Positions 46,937 through 58,430 of a stretch of DNA of 64,000 bases are shown piece after piece. Where the stretch lies: contig CM074193.1 in NCBI GenBank assembly GCA_037179385.1, positions 9,445,547 through 9,509,546 on the forward strand, written 5' to 3'. The stretch's first letter is position 1. Each line of letters starts with the position of its first letter. Made by a program: the position numbers and the translations under genes. The notes under the pieces were generated by a model. It worked only from the letters and a program-made list of their open reading frames with translations. It had not been told where the DNA came from and ran no database searches. This DNA is from Holothuria scabra (taxonomy: Eukaryota > Echinodermata > Holothuroidea > Aspidochirotida > Holothuriidae).

Positions 46937-47389
46937 AAATGTTTAGTCAGTCGAGCAATTTCACTGTCATTATTTGATTCTCCTTATGATGTTAGCGAGG
47001 CTTACAGTGCGTTAACATTACGGTTAGACATCTTACATAATGTTTTACCTAAGGTTAGACGAAGAAGGCACAAACCACGCCTTAGATATATAAGGGTATC
47101 AGCACGGCTGTAGTCGAGTCCGGACTCAGACTCGTTATATCAAAATTTGAAGGACTCGGTTGAGGTCCCCTCAGTGGCGTGGGGAGCAATATGAAAATGT
47201 GTGTGTGTGGAGGGGGGGGGGGGGGCGGAACGATTTTGGACCGTGCACCTCAACCTACCCCATTGCCTTTAATTAAGGTACACCTTTGATGGCAAATCTT
47301 TTCCTTTTTCTACGAGCAAGGTTTTGTTTTTAACGTGAAGAATTCTGACTTCTTTCAAGTGTGAACACTGCTGCATTAGGAGCGTATTC

Positions 47390-48400
47390 TAATATGCTGC
47401 GCGCGGAGCGCGCCGAAAGTTTGGGTCCTTTTACACATTTGCAAATATTGAGCTTGTATTGCTGAAAATAATTTAGATCCAGGGTTTCCTGTAAAGAAAT
47501 TTGAATATTTGGGGGTGTATTGAAGAATCTGGGTTTCCTATTAACATATAGGCTATCTGAGGTAGCATGTCGACTGAAGATCGTTGTCGTTACATAATGT
47601 TATCTAAGGAGTGCAGATTGAGGCTTCTTGGCGACATTCAAAAAGCTCCCTAAACTTTGCTGCCTTTCTTAGACAAAATAGTTAAAAATTAAAAGCCTAT
47701 ATTAAAGAAAATTTAGGAGGGAAACGATATACTGTAGCGGCCCGGAAAGGTTTACCATTGACTGCTTTATTAGGGACCACTTACTGGATTAAGGGTTGCA
47801 ATTTAGGGGACGCGAAGCGCGCGAAAAATTTTGCCCTTTTAAAGCTAATAATTACAAATAAGGAACTTTTATTAAAAAGAATTCGGCACTTTATGAAGGA
47901 AAATTTGGGGAAACCGCACTGTATTTGCCTGGTGTGTCAAAATGGCTTATTCCGATTTGTTCACCTTTTCGAGCCAGGGGACAGTAGCTCCCTGCCTTTT
48001 GAAGCTACCGTCACTGCTCTGCAACATTGAACATTGATAACATTTTGGCACTTCAGTAACTTAAGAATCCATTTAAACAGATTACTCAGCTGACATGGTT
48101 GAAAGCTATCTGATGATAGGTGTGAATGAGAGCATTTGAGTACGGAATGGCAATGGTTCCCTGCCTGAAATCTTGTTCGAAAGACTATCTTTAGTTGGCG
48201 CGGAGAGTACAGAAAATTTTGTAAAATCACGACGTCCCAAACAGCCAAAAATAGCATGTCTCGGGCTTGTAAGTATTCGCTTAGTTTTCCGATTGTCCTT
48301 CAAGTGTGATCACTCCTGTATCAGGGACGTACTGCGGCGCGCGAAAGGCGCCGAAATTTTTGTTGCCCCTCTTAAACAAATATAATGTAGATATGGAGCT
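47390..48400 (+). repeat. Repeat family with GCGCG-rich motifs (copy at 47.4 kb)
   Basis: It matches the 26.7-kb copy over most of its length (GTAGCATGTCGACTGAAGAT, GTTACATAATGTTATCTA, GGACGCGAAGCGCGCGAAAA). It lies inside the intron of the GIMAP-Hog gene. Confidence 0.72.
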
Positions 48401-48512
48401 TGTATTGGAGACAGCTTTGGACTCTGGGTTTCCTGTAAGGAGATTTAAAGAGTTGGGGGATTACTGAAAAATGTGCACTTCCTTCAAATATTGGTGGTAA
48501 ATCTGAGAATGA

Positions 48513-48597
48513 TTGCTTTTTTTAAAGTTGTCCCGACTCTCTGGCAAAGAGCCGTTCGGCGAAAACAAACTATTAGCTCCTTCCCGAAGAAGCTAGA
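48513..48597 (-). repeat. Conserved SINE-like core, copy 3
   Basis: The minus strand reads AGCTTCTTCGGGAAGGAGCT (hairpin), then TTTTCGCCGAACGGC, then TCTTTGCCAGAGAGTCGGGA. It matches the cores at 59.7 and 61.9 kb over about 80 bp, but its upstream sequence is different. Confidence 0.8.
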
Positions 48598-49951
48598 TTG
48601 CACGACGAATGATTCGTTGTTGCTGCGAGCTGACCTACGAGCTGACACTCGACGATGAAATTTCAAAGTGTCCCAAACTTTGTTGTCATTTTTAGGCAAA
48701 ATATTTCAAAATCAAGGGCTTTCTTTGAAGAAATTGGTAACTCTGTGAAAGACATTTTACAAAAATATCGAAATAGCTGCCGGTGTCTCCTGATGATGTG
48801 GTTTCACATATGGTAAATATCCGATTTTCTCAGCTCTAGAGCTCGGAAAAGTTTACAATATGAGTGAGAACTAATGCATTTAATATCACACTTTGTACTT
48901 TTTGCGATTTGGAAACCTTGATTTGGCACGTTACTTGTAAAAATTTCGCTTTTTCACCTTATAGTTCAATTCGAGCACATGAATTTATGGTAATTGACGT
49001 GGAAATTAATCTGAAACCAAAACTCTCAATTGGCCTAGCTCTTTGACTAACAGCTAATTCAAAGAATTCAGAGTATCAAAGCTTATATCACACAACATGA
49101 ACTGATGAGGATAAATTTCAGACAATTGTAGGACTGGCCTTATGTAAGAAGGTTAGGAGAACTGGTACTGTTTTGGGTGAGAGAAATAGGGCCTTAAAGT
49201 GAAAAGGAGTTTTCTGACTCAGCCTGAACGGTAAATACAAATATTATGGAGAAAAGTAAATAGTACCGTGCCGTAGGAGAAAGAAACACAATGTTAGAAC
49301 AGGTATTCGCACCCTCGACCCTGTCACCCCTAGTGATACAGCCTAGTAGGCAGCGGGCCGTACCCGAAAAAGTGCTTTCGTTTTTAACTTTCGTGACGCA
49401 CATCTGAGGGTCGGCATAAAAATTACCCACGAAGGTCAATTTTAACCTTTTGAACATAATATCAATTACCACAAGCGAACGAATTGGCCTACGAAGAGAA
49501 ATTTGAGGTTAAATTGTTGGCTTTTTTTGGCCAACATTCATTGTAGATACTAGTTCCACGAATTTTCTGACACGTACAAAATCTGTACATGCCGGGTATA
49601 GTGCACAGTGCAGTGGTCAGTGAAATTGATAGGGATAAACTTTTATGTCAATTAATTGACGGGAGGGGGGAAAAGGGGAGTAGGACGACTTTCCCCTCAT
49701 CTGAGGAAAGGTTGAATAAATCAGGAACAGGAACGAGAGATGAAAGCGAAGGGATAGCGAAGAAGGAAAATGAAATAGGACAAAACAAGAATAAGAATTT
49801 GGAATAGAAAAGAGGAAGAAAATAAACACACATGACATGAAAAACCAAGAAACAGAGAGAAGAGATGCGTTCAGTAAGAAGACCAATAGATGATTCACAT
49901 GATATTGTTTAGCCAAGTGTGGTTTGCAGTTGAGTTATGAGAGAGTAAATA

Positions 49952-50440
49952 ACCGACGACATGGCCGTCAAGTGGTTAAAGCATCCGACTTCAGGCGCGG
50001 ATTAAGGGGTGGGGGCTTACGGCCCCAGCCCTCCCTTTTTCGCCACATCAACAATAAAACATATGAAAAATTAGCAGTGCAGCTCCCTCTCACCCCTTTT
50101 TTCTCTTAGGTCAGCCCCCTTTTTTGAATGTGCGGATCCGCGCCTGGACTAGCTTGCAGTTGGGAGGTCGGAAGTTCGAGTACTATTGGCCGGGTCATAC
50201 TGAAGACTGTAAAAAAACACCCACTGCCATTGTACCTGGTGCTCAGCATAAGGCAATTGAGTGGGAAAAACAAGCCAGTTAGTCACAAGTGGAAAAGCTA
50301 GTCCGTGGCGGCTTGACATAAACCAATTGGTTAGAAACTGGCCATATGGGTCGTCACGTAAAACTCCGTCCATCTTACTAACTTGAGAGGATAGGCCTAA
50401 ATGGACAGGCTTTACGACCAAGCAGAACTTAATTCCCATT
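49952..50440 (+). mobile_element. tRNA-derived SINE, interrupted by a small MITE
   Basis: A tRNA-like head (CATGGCCGTCAAGTGG A-box, AGCATCCGACT) is split and resumes at 50147 with GCAGTTGGGAGGTCGGAAG and a B-box-like GAAGTTCGAGTACT. The body (CATACTGAAGACTGTAAAAA, CATTGTACCTGGTGCTCAGC) matches the body of the 57.2-kb copy. Confidence 0.75.
49992..50146. mobile_element. Small MITE with CAGGCGCGGAT ends
   Basis: CAGGCGCGGATTAAGG on the left and CGGATCCGCGCCTG on the right give an 11-12-bp inverted repeat. The 155-bp insert divides the tRNA-like head of the SINE. The target duplication is not clear. Confidence 0.75.
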
Positions 50441-50454
50441 GAGATCTTTTGTCC

Positions 50455-51160
50455 AAATCAACAAAAGGTTTCAACGGTCTCCAAATGGTAAAGGGTTTTC
50501 AAAAGGGTTTGGTTTATGAAAAGGGTAATTTTGTAAATCCCTTTGAGTTTGGACCAATTTCCATCATCTACCAAAGGGACTGCCCAAATGCATAAGGTAT
50601 TTACAAAAGGTATCACTAATTGAAACCCTTTGGGTTCAAAGGGTCTAACCCAAAAGGGTTCCAAATGGAATTTTCAGCTGGGCTGCCAAAAAACTTTGAC
50701 TATACCTAAAGCTGTAAAGTATAACCTTTTCTAGTGAGCACGCCTGCATGATTTGAACCAGCGTCGAATCTCCATGAAGCCTTGGTCGTTCACTCCAAGT
50801 ATAAGTTCAAACTATATGATCGATCATCAAAGAACCAATCTCAATTTCCTGCGAGTAACTTAGCATCATGTAGTACGTAGAACTGATCGCCAGCATCTCT
50901 ACCAGGAAAAAAGGGAACCGGATCGTGGGCTAAAGTTTACAAAATTTGAAAATCCGACCGGGGTGAGAGCTGTATGAATATATTATCTTCTGTCAGGTGG
51001 AGAGGGGCACAAGATTCCTGGAGATATTATCACAACAACCAGTGGTTCGAACCTGCCACTCATTCATATGCTTGATATTTTGCATGTATTTTATAGGTAA
51101 CCATTCCATTTGGAACCCTTTGAGCACAATTGTTTTGAAATGGTAGGCCTACCTTTCGAA
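50455..51160. repeat. CCCTTTGG/AAAGGGTT-rich inverted repeat region
   Basis: CCAAATGG, AAAGGGTT and their inverses occur repeatedly at 50455-50670. An inverted CCATTTGGAACCCTTTGAG recurs at 51105. These may be the two ends of an eroded TIR element; boundaries are not resolved. Confidence 0.45.
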
Positions 51161-51179
51161 AAGTAAAAAGAAAAATACT

Positions 51180-51735
51180 TTTTTAAGCATAGGGGTAGGA
51201 AGCGGGGCTGGGGAAGAAAGCCTCCCCGGCCCCCAGTGAAAAATGAGGGGCGGAAGCAAGATTCCGCTCCCCCACTTCCCGTGTCAGAAACCCCTTCAAA
51301 ATCTCAAAAAACCGCGAAATTTCCAGCGCGCTTTGCTCGCCGCATTATGCAGCATAAGTACACTAGTTCTCCCTGATAGACCAGTTTGGTAAACTTTCCT
51401 GAGCTCTGGACATATCAAAATCGGATATTTACCATTTGTGTGACACCACATCATTAAGAAACCCCGGCAGCTATATTGCTATTTTTGTGACCTGTCTTTC
51501 ATAAAATTCCAATTTTTCTACAATTAAAATTCTTGATTTTGAAATATTTTGTCTAAAAGGACAACAAATTTGGGAAACTTTTGAAATGTCATCGGGGTCT
51601 GCGGGGTCTCGATTTTTCAAAATTTTGTATACGCTCCGCGCCAATTGAAGATAGTCTTTCGAGAAAGACTTCTTATTCCAGGCAGGGAAGCTTTGGCCTA
51701 CCGTAGTCAAATGTTCTCATACACACCGCATGCGG
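51180..51735 (-). repeat. Repeat family with GCGCG-rich motifs (inverted fragment)
   Basis: TACGCTCCGCGCCAATTGAAG, TTCCAGGCAGGGAAGC and TACCGTAGTCAAATGTTCTC are reverse complements of sequence in the 26.7-kb copy (27345-27440). Confidence 0.68.
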
Positions 51736-53439
51736 GACATCGAATCCAGAGTAGCGCTTGCAGTGACCTTCCGTACATCTTTGTCGCACCCGCACCAAGT
51801 TCAAACGAGTTTCAAGGATTGATTTGTATCTGACTATTGACGGAATCCAATTCAGTCATAATTAGATACCAAATGATCATCGGTCCAACTCTAGTAAAGT
51901 TATGCTCAACTGAGACTAAGATTAAAAATGCGGAAATAAAATTAAATTTTTTTCAAGTTGATATGTTTAAAAAAAAACATATCAGGTACCGTCATTTCAA
52001 AAAAAAAAAAAAAAAAGGCGTACGGGAAGAGGCGGATCCTGTTTGCGCGAACTGAATATTTTTCAAGTCCTATTTTGCCCGGCCGCATGTCAACACGGTC
52101 CGCTGCAGGCCGAACTGACTAGCTACTACATATACTACCCCCTTGCCCTAAAATACATGTAAGTGTCACTGCCCTGAAATAAGCACTTCCCCTGATCTGG
52201 GAGGAGTGCAGTCCCCCTATCCCCACCTGAAAGGTCTACGCGCCTAATAGCATGAAAGATGCCAAGGTCTGCTTGCGATTTTCTATTGAAAAACCAGCCC
52301 CTGTCTAAAGCTATCGGCCATGTCATGACACCAAGTCTCCAGGAGCAGGAATTTCTGATGCGATTTTCTGCCAGAAAGATCAAAATTTTAATACATGGCT
52401 ACTTTGTCGAGTGTCGCAACAAGCATTTCATTGGGAAAGGGCTGATCGCTTTTACAAAATGTGGTCAGTGTACCATATTCAGTTTGGCACTAGTACTGAA
52501 CTCGGGGGCTGATATTGGGACCAGAAAATTTAGTACACGAATTCCGATATTTTTCGGAAGGGAAACCGTTCCCAGCCGCTAATAACAGTTCGACCACCAA
52601 ATTTTAAGTAAGTTTTTAGCGGTTTAGGATTTTTAGATAGCATGTGAGTTATGGCTAAGCCGAATGAAAGCTACAACTATTCCCTAATAACTTGAGAACC
52701 AACACACCCCAGATGCCGGTGCCTATTAGAACCTATTACACGAAATACAGCTTGGTGACATTCTCGCCCGTATTCGTATTGTTAACCTTTCAGATTTCGT
52801 CGTTCCTCGATACAAAAATGATACTAGATGGGTTGAAGGGTATTATTCTTTTTTCAGAGATCACAGTGACGCAGATTATACAATTTGGATCGGTATCCAG
52901 CTCGAGTTACTCATTCGCAGTTAACGTTACGCGTGAAACCGACGTAGCAGGGACATATACAGCTCCTCGTTCGCGAAAAAGTGTCCTTTTTCTTTCCACA
53001 TCTTTTTACCGTTTTTTATCCCACGTACCCAAAAAAAGCATTAAAATTTGTTTAATTTTTCAAAAATTTACCATTAAAGCCCATTTCAGATAATTAAAGT
53101 GCCTTAAGAACATGATTAGAGGCTGCAGCTGTAGTTTTAGTACTGTTAGAGGAAAAGTTTACTTAAAACGTGGAAGTTGTGTGTCTTTCTCACCTTCGCC
53201 AGATTTTGAATTTAAAGGGATATTTTTACTTATTTTTTCTTGATCCATAGGCCAAACGGATCGCTTGTGGTAATTGCATGGGTTATTACTTCATCTTTAA
53301 TCATCGATTCGTATTTTTCCAATCAGACCCGCCGAAGTGCGTCACGAAGTAACACGAAAAAGCAGGACAGATTTTGGTCTATAGCTAGCATGAAGATCAG
53401 CGCGCTTGTCGGTCGACTGATTTGAAATAATATAAATAG

Positions 53440-53720
53440 GCCTACTGTCTAATAGCACAATCGTGTTAAATATAGATGTAGGTATACGTAGATACGTAAA
53501 CCAACAGCCAAGTTTTCACACATACATATAAATGAACGCTTGCATACGCATAGTATGCTTTTTTTTCGTAAAGGCTTATACCCGTACGTATACACTCCTG
53601 TGTACACGTATACATACATATAGAGCACCCTAATCTTATACTTTCAAATAGGTATGTACGCGCGTGCTTATATGGGCATCCTTAACTCTAACCGTAACCT
53701 TAACCCTACTACTTTGCTTG
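53440..53720. repeat. ACGTATAC-type and CCCTAA-like low-complexity sequence
   Basis: Alternating CGTATACACTCC, ACACGTATACATACATA and CTAACCGTAACCTTAACCC blocks resemble the 1.8-2.6-kb region and look like another copy of that repeat. Confidence 0.55.
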
Positions 53721-53981
53721 TGTATTCACGTATGACATAAGTTCTGGTCACGTAAACGAAATTAGAGCCCAATATGTTTCCTATTTATGTTCAAAAGAAG
53801 CATAAGAAACGTAAATATGGTACTGGCCCACAACGCACTGGAAAGGCCTAGGTTGACATGCCTTTTGTGATCCAAAAGTAAACTGAAGAATTTTTGGTAT
53901 TTCCCATTCACGGGTAACAAAAGTCGCCGTGAGCGGCGTGAATCAATGTGCTTGTCCGCTAAGCGGACGTGTACTTCTCCT

Positions 53982-54091
53982 GGGGCACGTTCCACAAAGA
54001 GCTACGCACAATCTTAAGTATGATTTACTGTTGACATAAGTATGGGGAATCAAACTTAAGATTGTGCGTAACTCTTCGTGGAACGGGCCCC
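53982..54091. mobile_element. Palindromic MITE, same family (copy 2)
   Basis: GGGGCACGTTCCACAAAGAG on the left and CTCTTCGTGGAACGGGCCCC on the right; the middle is also self-complementary (ATCTTAAGTATGATTTACTG region). It lies in the GIMAP-Hog intron. Confidence 0.85.
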
Positions 54092-54099
54092 TGTACCTC

Positions 54100-57000
54100 A
54101 AGCAAGTTGGGTGCGGCACTCCTAATACCAACCCATATAGTAGGCGTTCTTGTGTTGTTTCCCTGTGATGCCCACCCATCACACCATTGCATTATAGCTT
54201 CCACTGTAGCTAATATGTCGTTGAGATTATACGGATTGGCGTGGTGTAGGGGGAGGGGAGGGAGAGGGGGATGATTTCGTAGATTTATCATTCAGGAAAG
54301 GTGTTCGCGAAAAATTTTTTATTTTCTAAGACCAGCAGACCCGATTTTTGGGGTATCAATATTCAAACAATACAAAATTAACGATAAGTTGACCAATCTT
54401 TTAAGAGTCTGGGCAATGGTTATGAGGGACATGCCCCCTTTCCAAAAAGTGTTGTGATATATCCTCCCTTCCCCCAGGATTTCCCACCTATGCCTGCAGG
54501 AGTCGCCTAGACTTCTGTTGATGCCAAGAATTAACCAGAAAGCACAAAGACCTATTGATTTCTTGTCGATCTTGGGAATTATTAGGTTAGTTAGTTAGCT
54601 AGATGAGGTTCTCTGTTTCTTACCATCTGCTTTAATTTCCGATAATTGCATGATGGCATCCGAGTCGTGCAAACGCACTCGATATTTTAAAAAAATAATT
54701 ACTCTATCATGGATCATTCTACAGACTTCATTTTACCACCAAAAAATGTTTGTTTATATTCAAAAATATCAAAAAAATGCGACCACAAAATGCAAAAATG
54801 TCCCAAAATTTTCAAAAAATAAAAAAGGATAGGTAGAAATGGCCCACCCTACTCAAATTTTATTTGTAGTTATTTTACGACCTCTTAAAACAATATTAGG
54901 TGTCGAAACTTGAGTAGAGTTAGACTTTTCAGAAATATTTAGCGATATTTGTGCAAAAATAGGTCAATAATCGGCAAAAATAGACATTTTCGGGTCAAAA
55001 AACATGCTATCAGGAAAAATATTTACTCGGCAACCCTTGATGCCATTTGATCCGAATAAACGCCAAAGAGTTTGTGTAAAGCATCCTTATAAATTATCAA
55101 TTTGCGCCCCAAACGCCCCTTTCAGCCACCAGTTCAGCCCCAAAACACCGCATTAGCTATCAATTACAACGCTTATACCACTCCAAATCCTATTCCACTT
55201 ACGGCACCTAAAAGCTACCATCCCAAAACAGGCTGAGTCATAGCAGCTCACAGACAAGCCTGCTGTGAGCCAGCTATTGTGTTTGCGTATCAACTACTAC
55301 ATTCAAATATAAAAAAATCTTTCTTTCGCTACTATAAATAATAGTTAATACTATTAGTCTTTCAACGGCTTCACTGTTGAACAGCCCACGTTTCCAACTA
55401 AGTTACATGGCATATACCTACGGTATGCAATAGCCTGCCAACTTTCTTGCGAATCTCATTTACGACCACCAAATATGACGTCACGACAAAAATTAAAATA
55501 CTAAATTATATCTCGCGTAATAGGTAATATTTATGCATCGAACGTATGGCCTGGTACAAATTTTCCACCTACAAAAGCTAATTAGGTTGTTCACCGTTCG
55601 TTGTATCAGTTGCATGTACCAAAATACACTATTCATACTTGTTTCGTGCACCACGTGACCATCTCATGTTTACTAATTCGTCCCTCAAGATGTGGGATTC
55701 CTGTAAATGGAAGCTGGACGATGGTTTGCAGACTCTCTATATTATACTGTTTAGAGAGGTGTTTTATTGAATTGAGAGAGCGCAATCTTTCGGCTACTAC
55801 AGAGTCTGCTCCGCAGGCTACTCACAGACGGAGAGAGCAGTTCAACCCAAGGTCAAATGACGCTAATCTCCAAGGGAGTACATGTGCCCTCAAGCGTGCA
55901 GTCAAATGAAAAAAAAAAGATTTTAAATGTTAACAAAGATAATCAAAACTTAATTATGAAACGTTTTCCCCGAAAGGATAATTAAAGGCACATTCTCGGA
56001 CACAAAATTCATTAACTTCAAGATATGCAGATAGGTTTCTTTAAATGAGGAGAAAACTTCATCTCAATAGCATGCAGCGTTTCGAAGATACATATTTATA
56101 AAGTAATGCAACTTTTTCTTTTGATTTGGTGCATCATGTAAATCTGTGACGTCATTGGGGCTCATTAATTTGACGTAACATTAAATTTATTTTTAATTTT
56201 GATGTCACTGCAGGGACTATAAACCAACAGTGATAGTTGTACTCTACGCATGGTGAAGGGTAATGCTTGATCTACAGGCAAAGATATTTAAGCATCCCTA
56301 CATTATAAAAATCAAGGAAAAAAGGACCACATTACATAACTTTTTTGTGGCTTTGTTGTAGAGCAGCGGTATTTTTTAACAAAAGTAACCAATGTTTAAA
56401 ATGAGATATGTTAAGTTAGGAAAAGTAATTGCTACAAGGTTTCAAGGACACGGTGAGGAATATTTTTTCTCTGGCTAAAAAACCACCAGAAGGCCTTTTA
56501 ACCACTGCCGAGGGAATGATGCCTTCCCCCAAAGTGCTAGTGCATATGGCTTTCTTTTGTAAGCTTTCTATCAAACAGAATAAAAAGTTTTCAGGGTTTT
56601 TTCTTCAATTGCAAGCAATACTATTTTTCCAGAAACAGAGCACACAATTGCCCACGTCATCGGTAATCTCATCTGGCTGAGTCATCAAAACCAATTTTCG
56701 ATGAAGCCGGTCTTTGGCTTCAGACAGTGAACAATATGTTGTCGCGTAGTACTTGTGCACCAATGTTAAGAAAGTCGATGAGTCACAGTGTACGCCAACA
56801 CTAAAATGCACGATCCTACACATGTTTTTCAAAAGTCTTGTCTGCATGAGTACATAGGTTTTCCCTTTCGGGAAACCAAAAAGTGCCATAGCTCAGCCAT
56901 TTTCCAGCCGATTTCAAAACAACTTTGTGTCAAATGAAAAACAAAAGTGTCTTGAACAATAAAATGCACAAAAATAAGAAATAAAAATAGAAACTGGTAG

Positions 57001-57190
57001 TGTTTTTTTAAAAAAGGAAAAAAAAAATCAATTTTCATCTACTTTGCATATTTGCATACATAATGAGCTCAAAAATTCCACAAAAAATAAATCAAAATCT
57101 CCTATCTGTGCTTTTTGTTTTCGATGTAGGGTTTTTACAGAGATTATTCTTTTAATTCTAGCAAAATTAAGATATTGAAAGTATTTACTC
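54100..57190. other. No gene recognised (intronic)
   Basis: AT-rich sequence within the inferred GIMAP-Hog intron. Short frames at 55601-55909 and 56605-56889 (minus) have no recognisable domain and no supporting splice structure. Confidence 0.4.
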
Positions 57191-57194
57191 TCAT

Positions 57195-57420
57195 TTAAAA
57201 ATTTACTGTAAGCGGATAAGCGTTAAGAAAATCAGACTTGGGCCCTTTTCCAGTTGTTCTCACTGGCTGGCTTCCCCTATTCCATTGATTATGCCGAACA
57301 CCAAGCACAATGACAGTAGGTACAATTTTTAAAGTCGTCGGTGTGGCCCGGCCCGGAGTCGAACTCCAGACCTTCCGGCTGCAAGTCGGATGCTTTAGCC
57401 ACCTGACCATGCAGTCGGGC
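57195..57420 (-). mobile_element. tRNA-derived SINE (tRNA-Cys-like head)
   Basis: The minus strand holds ACTGCATGGTCAGGTGGCTA (A-box), AGCATCCGACTTGCAGCCGG (anticodon-arm-like, loop TTGCAGC with a possible GCA anticodon) and TGGAGTTCGACTCCGG (B-box). A body of about 140 nt follows (CATTGTGCTTGGTGTTCGGC). The head is not a foldable complete tRNA, and the body is shared with 50.15-50.44 kb, so it is a SINE. Confidence 0.8.
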
Positions 57421-57539
57421 GCATTAGTTTGATAGCACTCAACAACACACCAATATGAATGGGTTAAACAGTGTACAGCTAAAAACCCAAAGAGCCAAAA
57501 GGCTTAGTGGTTCATTGCCAATCCTAAGAATTTTTTGGA

Positions 57540-58240
57540 AATTTGCTCTTTGACAACTGGTGATCTCAAATGAAGATCTTGAAAATTCTAAGGAAATTCG
57601 CTCTCCCCAAACTGGTGACCGCAGATGACGATCTTAGGAATTGTTGGGAGAGTTTGCAATCGGGTTTTGTTATTCCAGATGGACGATGTTTGACCTCTCG
57701 TGACCTGGCATTACCTCTGATCTCTACTAGAACAATGAGGTCTCCCTGGTGTGTGCGTACAATCCATAAAAGTTTATGCACTTTTACCACCGGTGACTTC
57801 ACATGACCTTTGGCCTCCACCAGAAACGGTACGAAGGTAGGAATTTTTGTGACATTTCTTAAATTGTAAGTGGCTTTCCAAATTTTGTGCAAATATTTGC
57901 TAAATTGTTCCCAATAAATTACTGAATTTTCCTCAAATTCTTATCAAAATCTTAGATTTTGAGGAGGATTTTGAGGTCAGTGTGAACCTGCTCCCGCCTC
58001 GTACACCACTCTTTGCAGTAAAACCTTTGGTTACCTCAAATAATCTTTGACCACCACCAGCAACAATACGGCTCCTTATGCTAAAATGAAAAATCTACAT
58101 ACCAAATATATAAAGTGTCGAACCAATCTATCTTGAGTTGCCGTGTTTAGAGCGAGTGTCACAATATCACAAACAGATATCCAAGACATCACCATCTCAT
58201 AGATTCTATGCCTGTTATAGGCAAGGAATCAGAAATAATA
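57540..58240. repeat. TGACCT-type repeat array just downstream of the GIMAP exon
   Basis: CTGGTGATCTCAAATGA, GACCTCTCGTGACCTGGC, CGGTGACTTCACATGACCTT and ACATCACCATCTCATAGATT with GGCAAGGAATCAG belong to the same family as the 33-, 34- and 42-44-kb arrays, including its characteristic end. Confidence 0.75.
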
Positions 58241-58430
58241 TTGCACTCTCTGCTATGTGACATCATACGCATGAAGTCTATAGATGAAACTGTCTACCAC
58301 ATTTGCGTATTGATCTTTTTATACCGACTCAATGTTCTACCCAAGAGTCGGCCGATTTTGGAACTTCTTAACATTTCGATGTTTCGATAATGGAATCAGA
58401 AAAAAAAAACTCTCGGAAGTTAAAATTTAC

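Larger units (their letters stand above)
38490..58430 (-). other. Inferred ~19.9-kb intron joining the GIMAP and Hog exons
   Basis: The donor at 58430 (GAG|GTAAAT) and acceptor at 38490 (TTTCTAG|GAA) are both phase 0. The joined protein reads DKIE then ERFG, which is the expected GIMAP spacing. The interval holds hAT-like, TIR, TGACCT-type and tRNA-SINE repeats and no other convincing host exon. Alternatively, the two exons could be halves of separate tandem paralogues; the exact complementarity of the halves argues against that. Confidence 0.8.

Noticed and set aside
56605..56889. Minus-strand 94-codon frame as a host exon
   Set aside because: No family recognised and no convincing splice sites; it lies inside the inferred intron.
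57345..57420. A real tRNA-Cys gene
   Set aside because: The acceptor stem is not evident and a SINE body follows that is repeated at 50.2 kb.
58368..58430. The 20 codons following DKIE as the natural C-terminus of a short GIMAP
   Set aside because: The sequence after the GAG|GTAAAT donor is not GIMAP-like, and the exact continuation is found at 38489.
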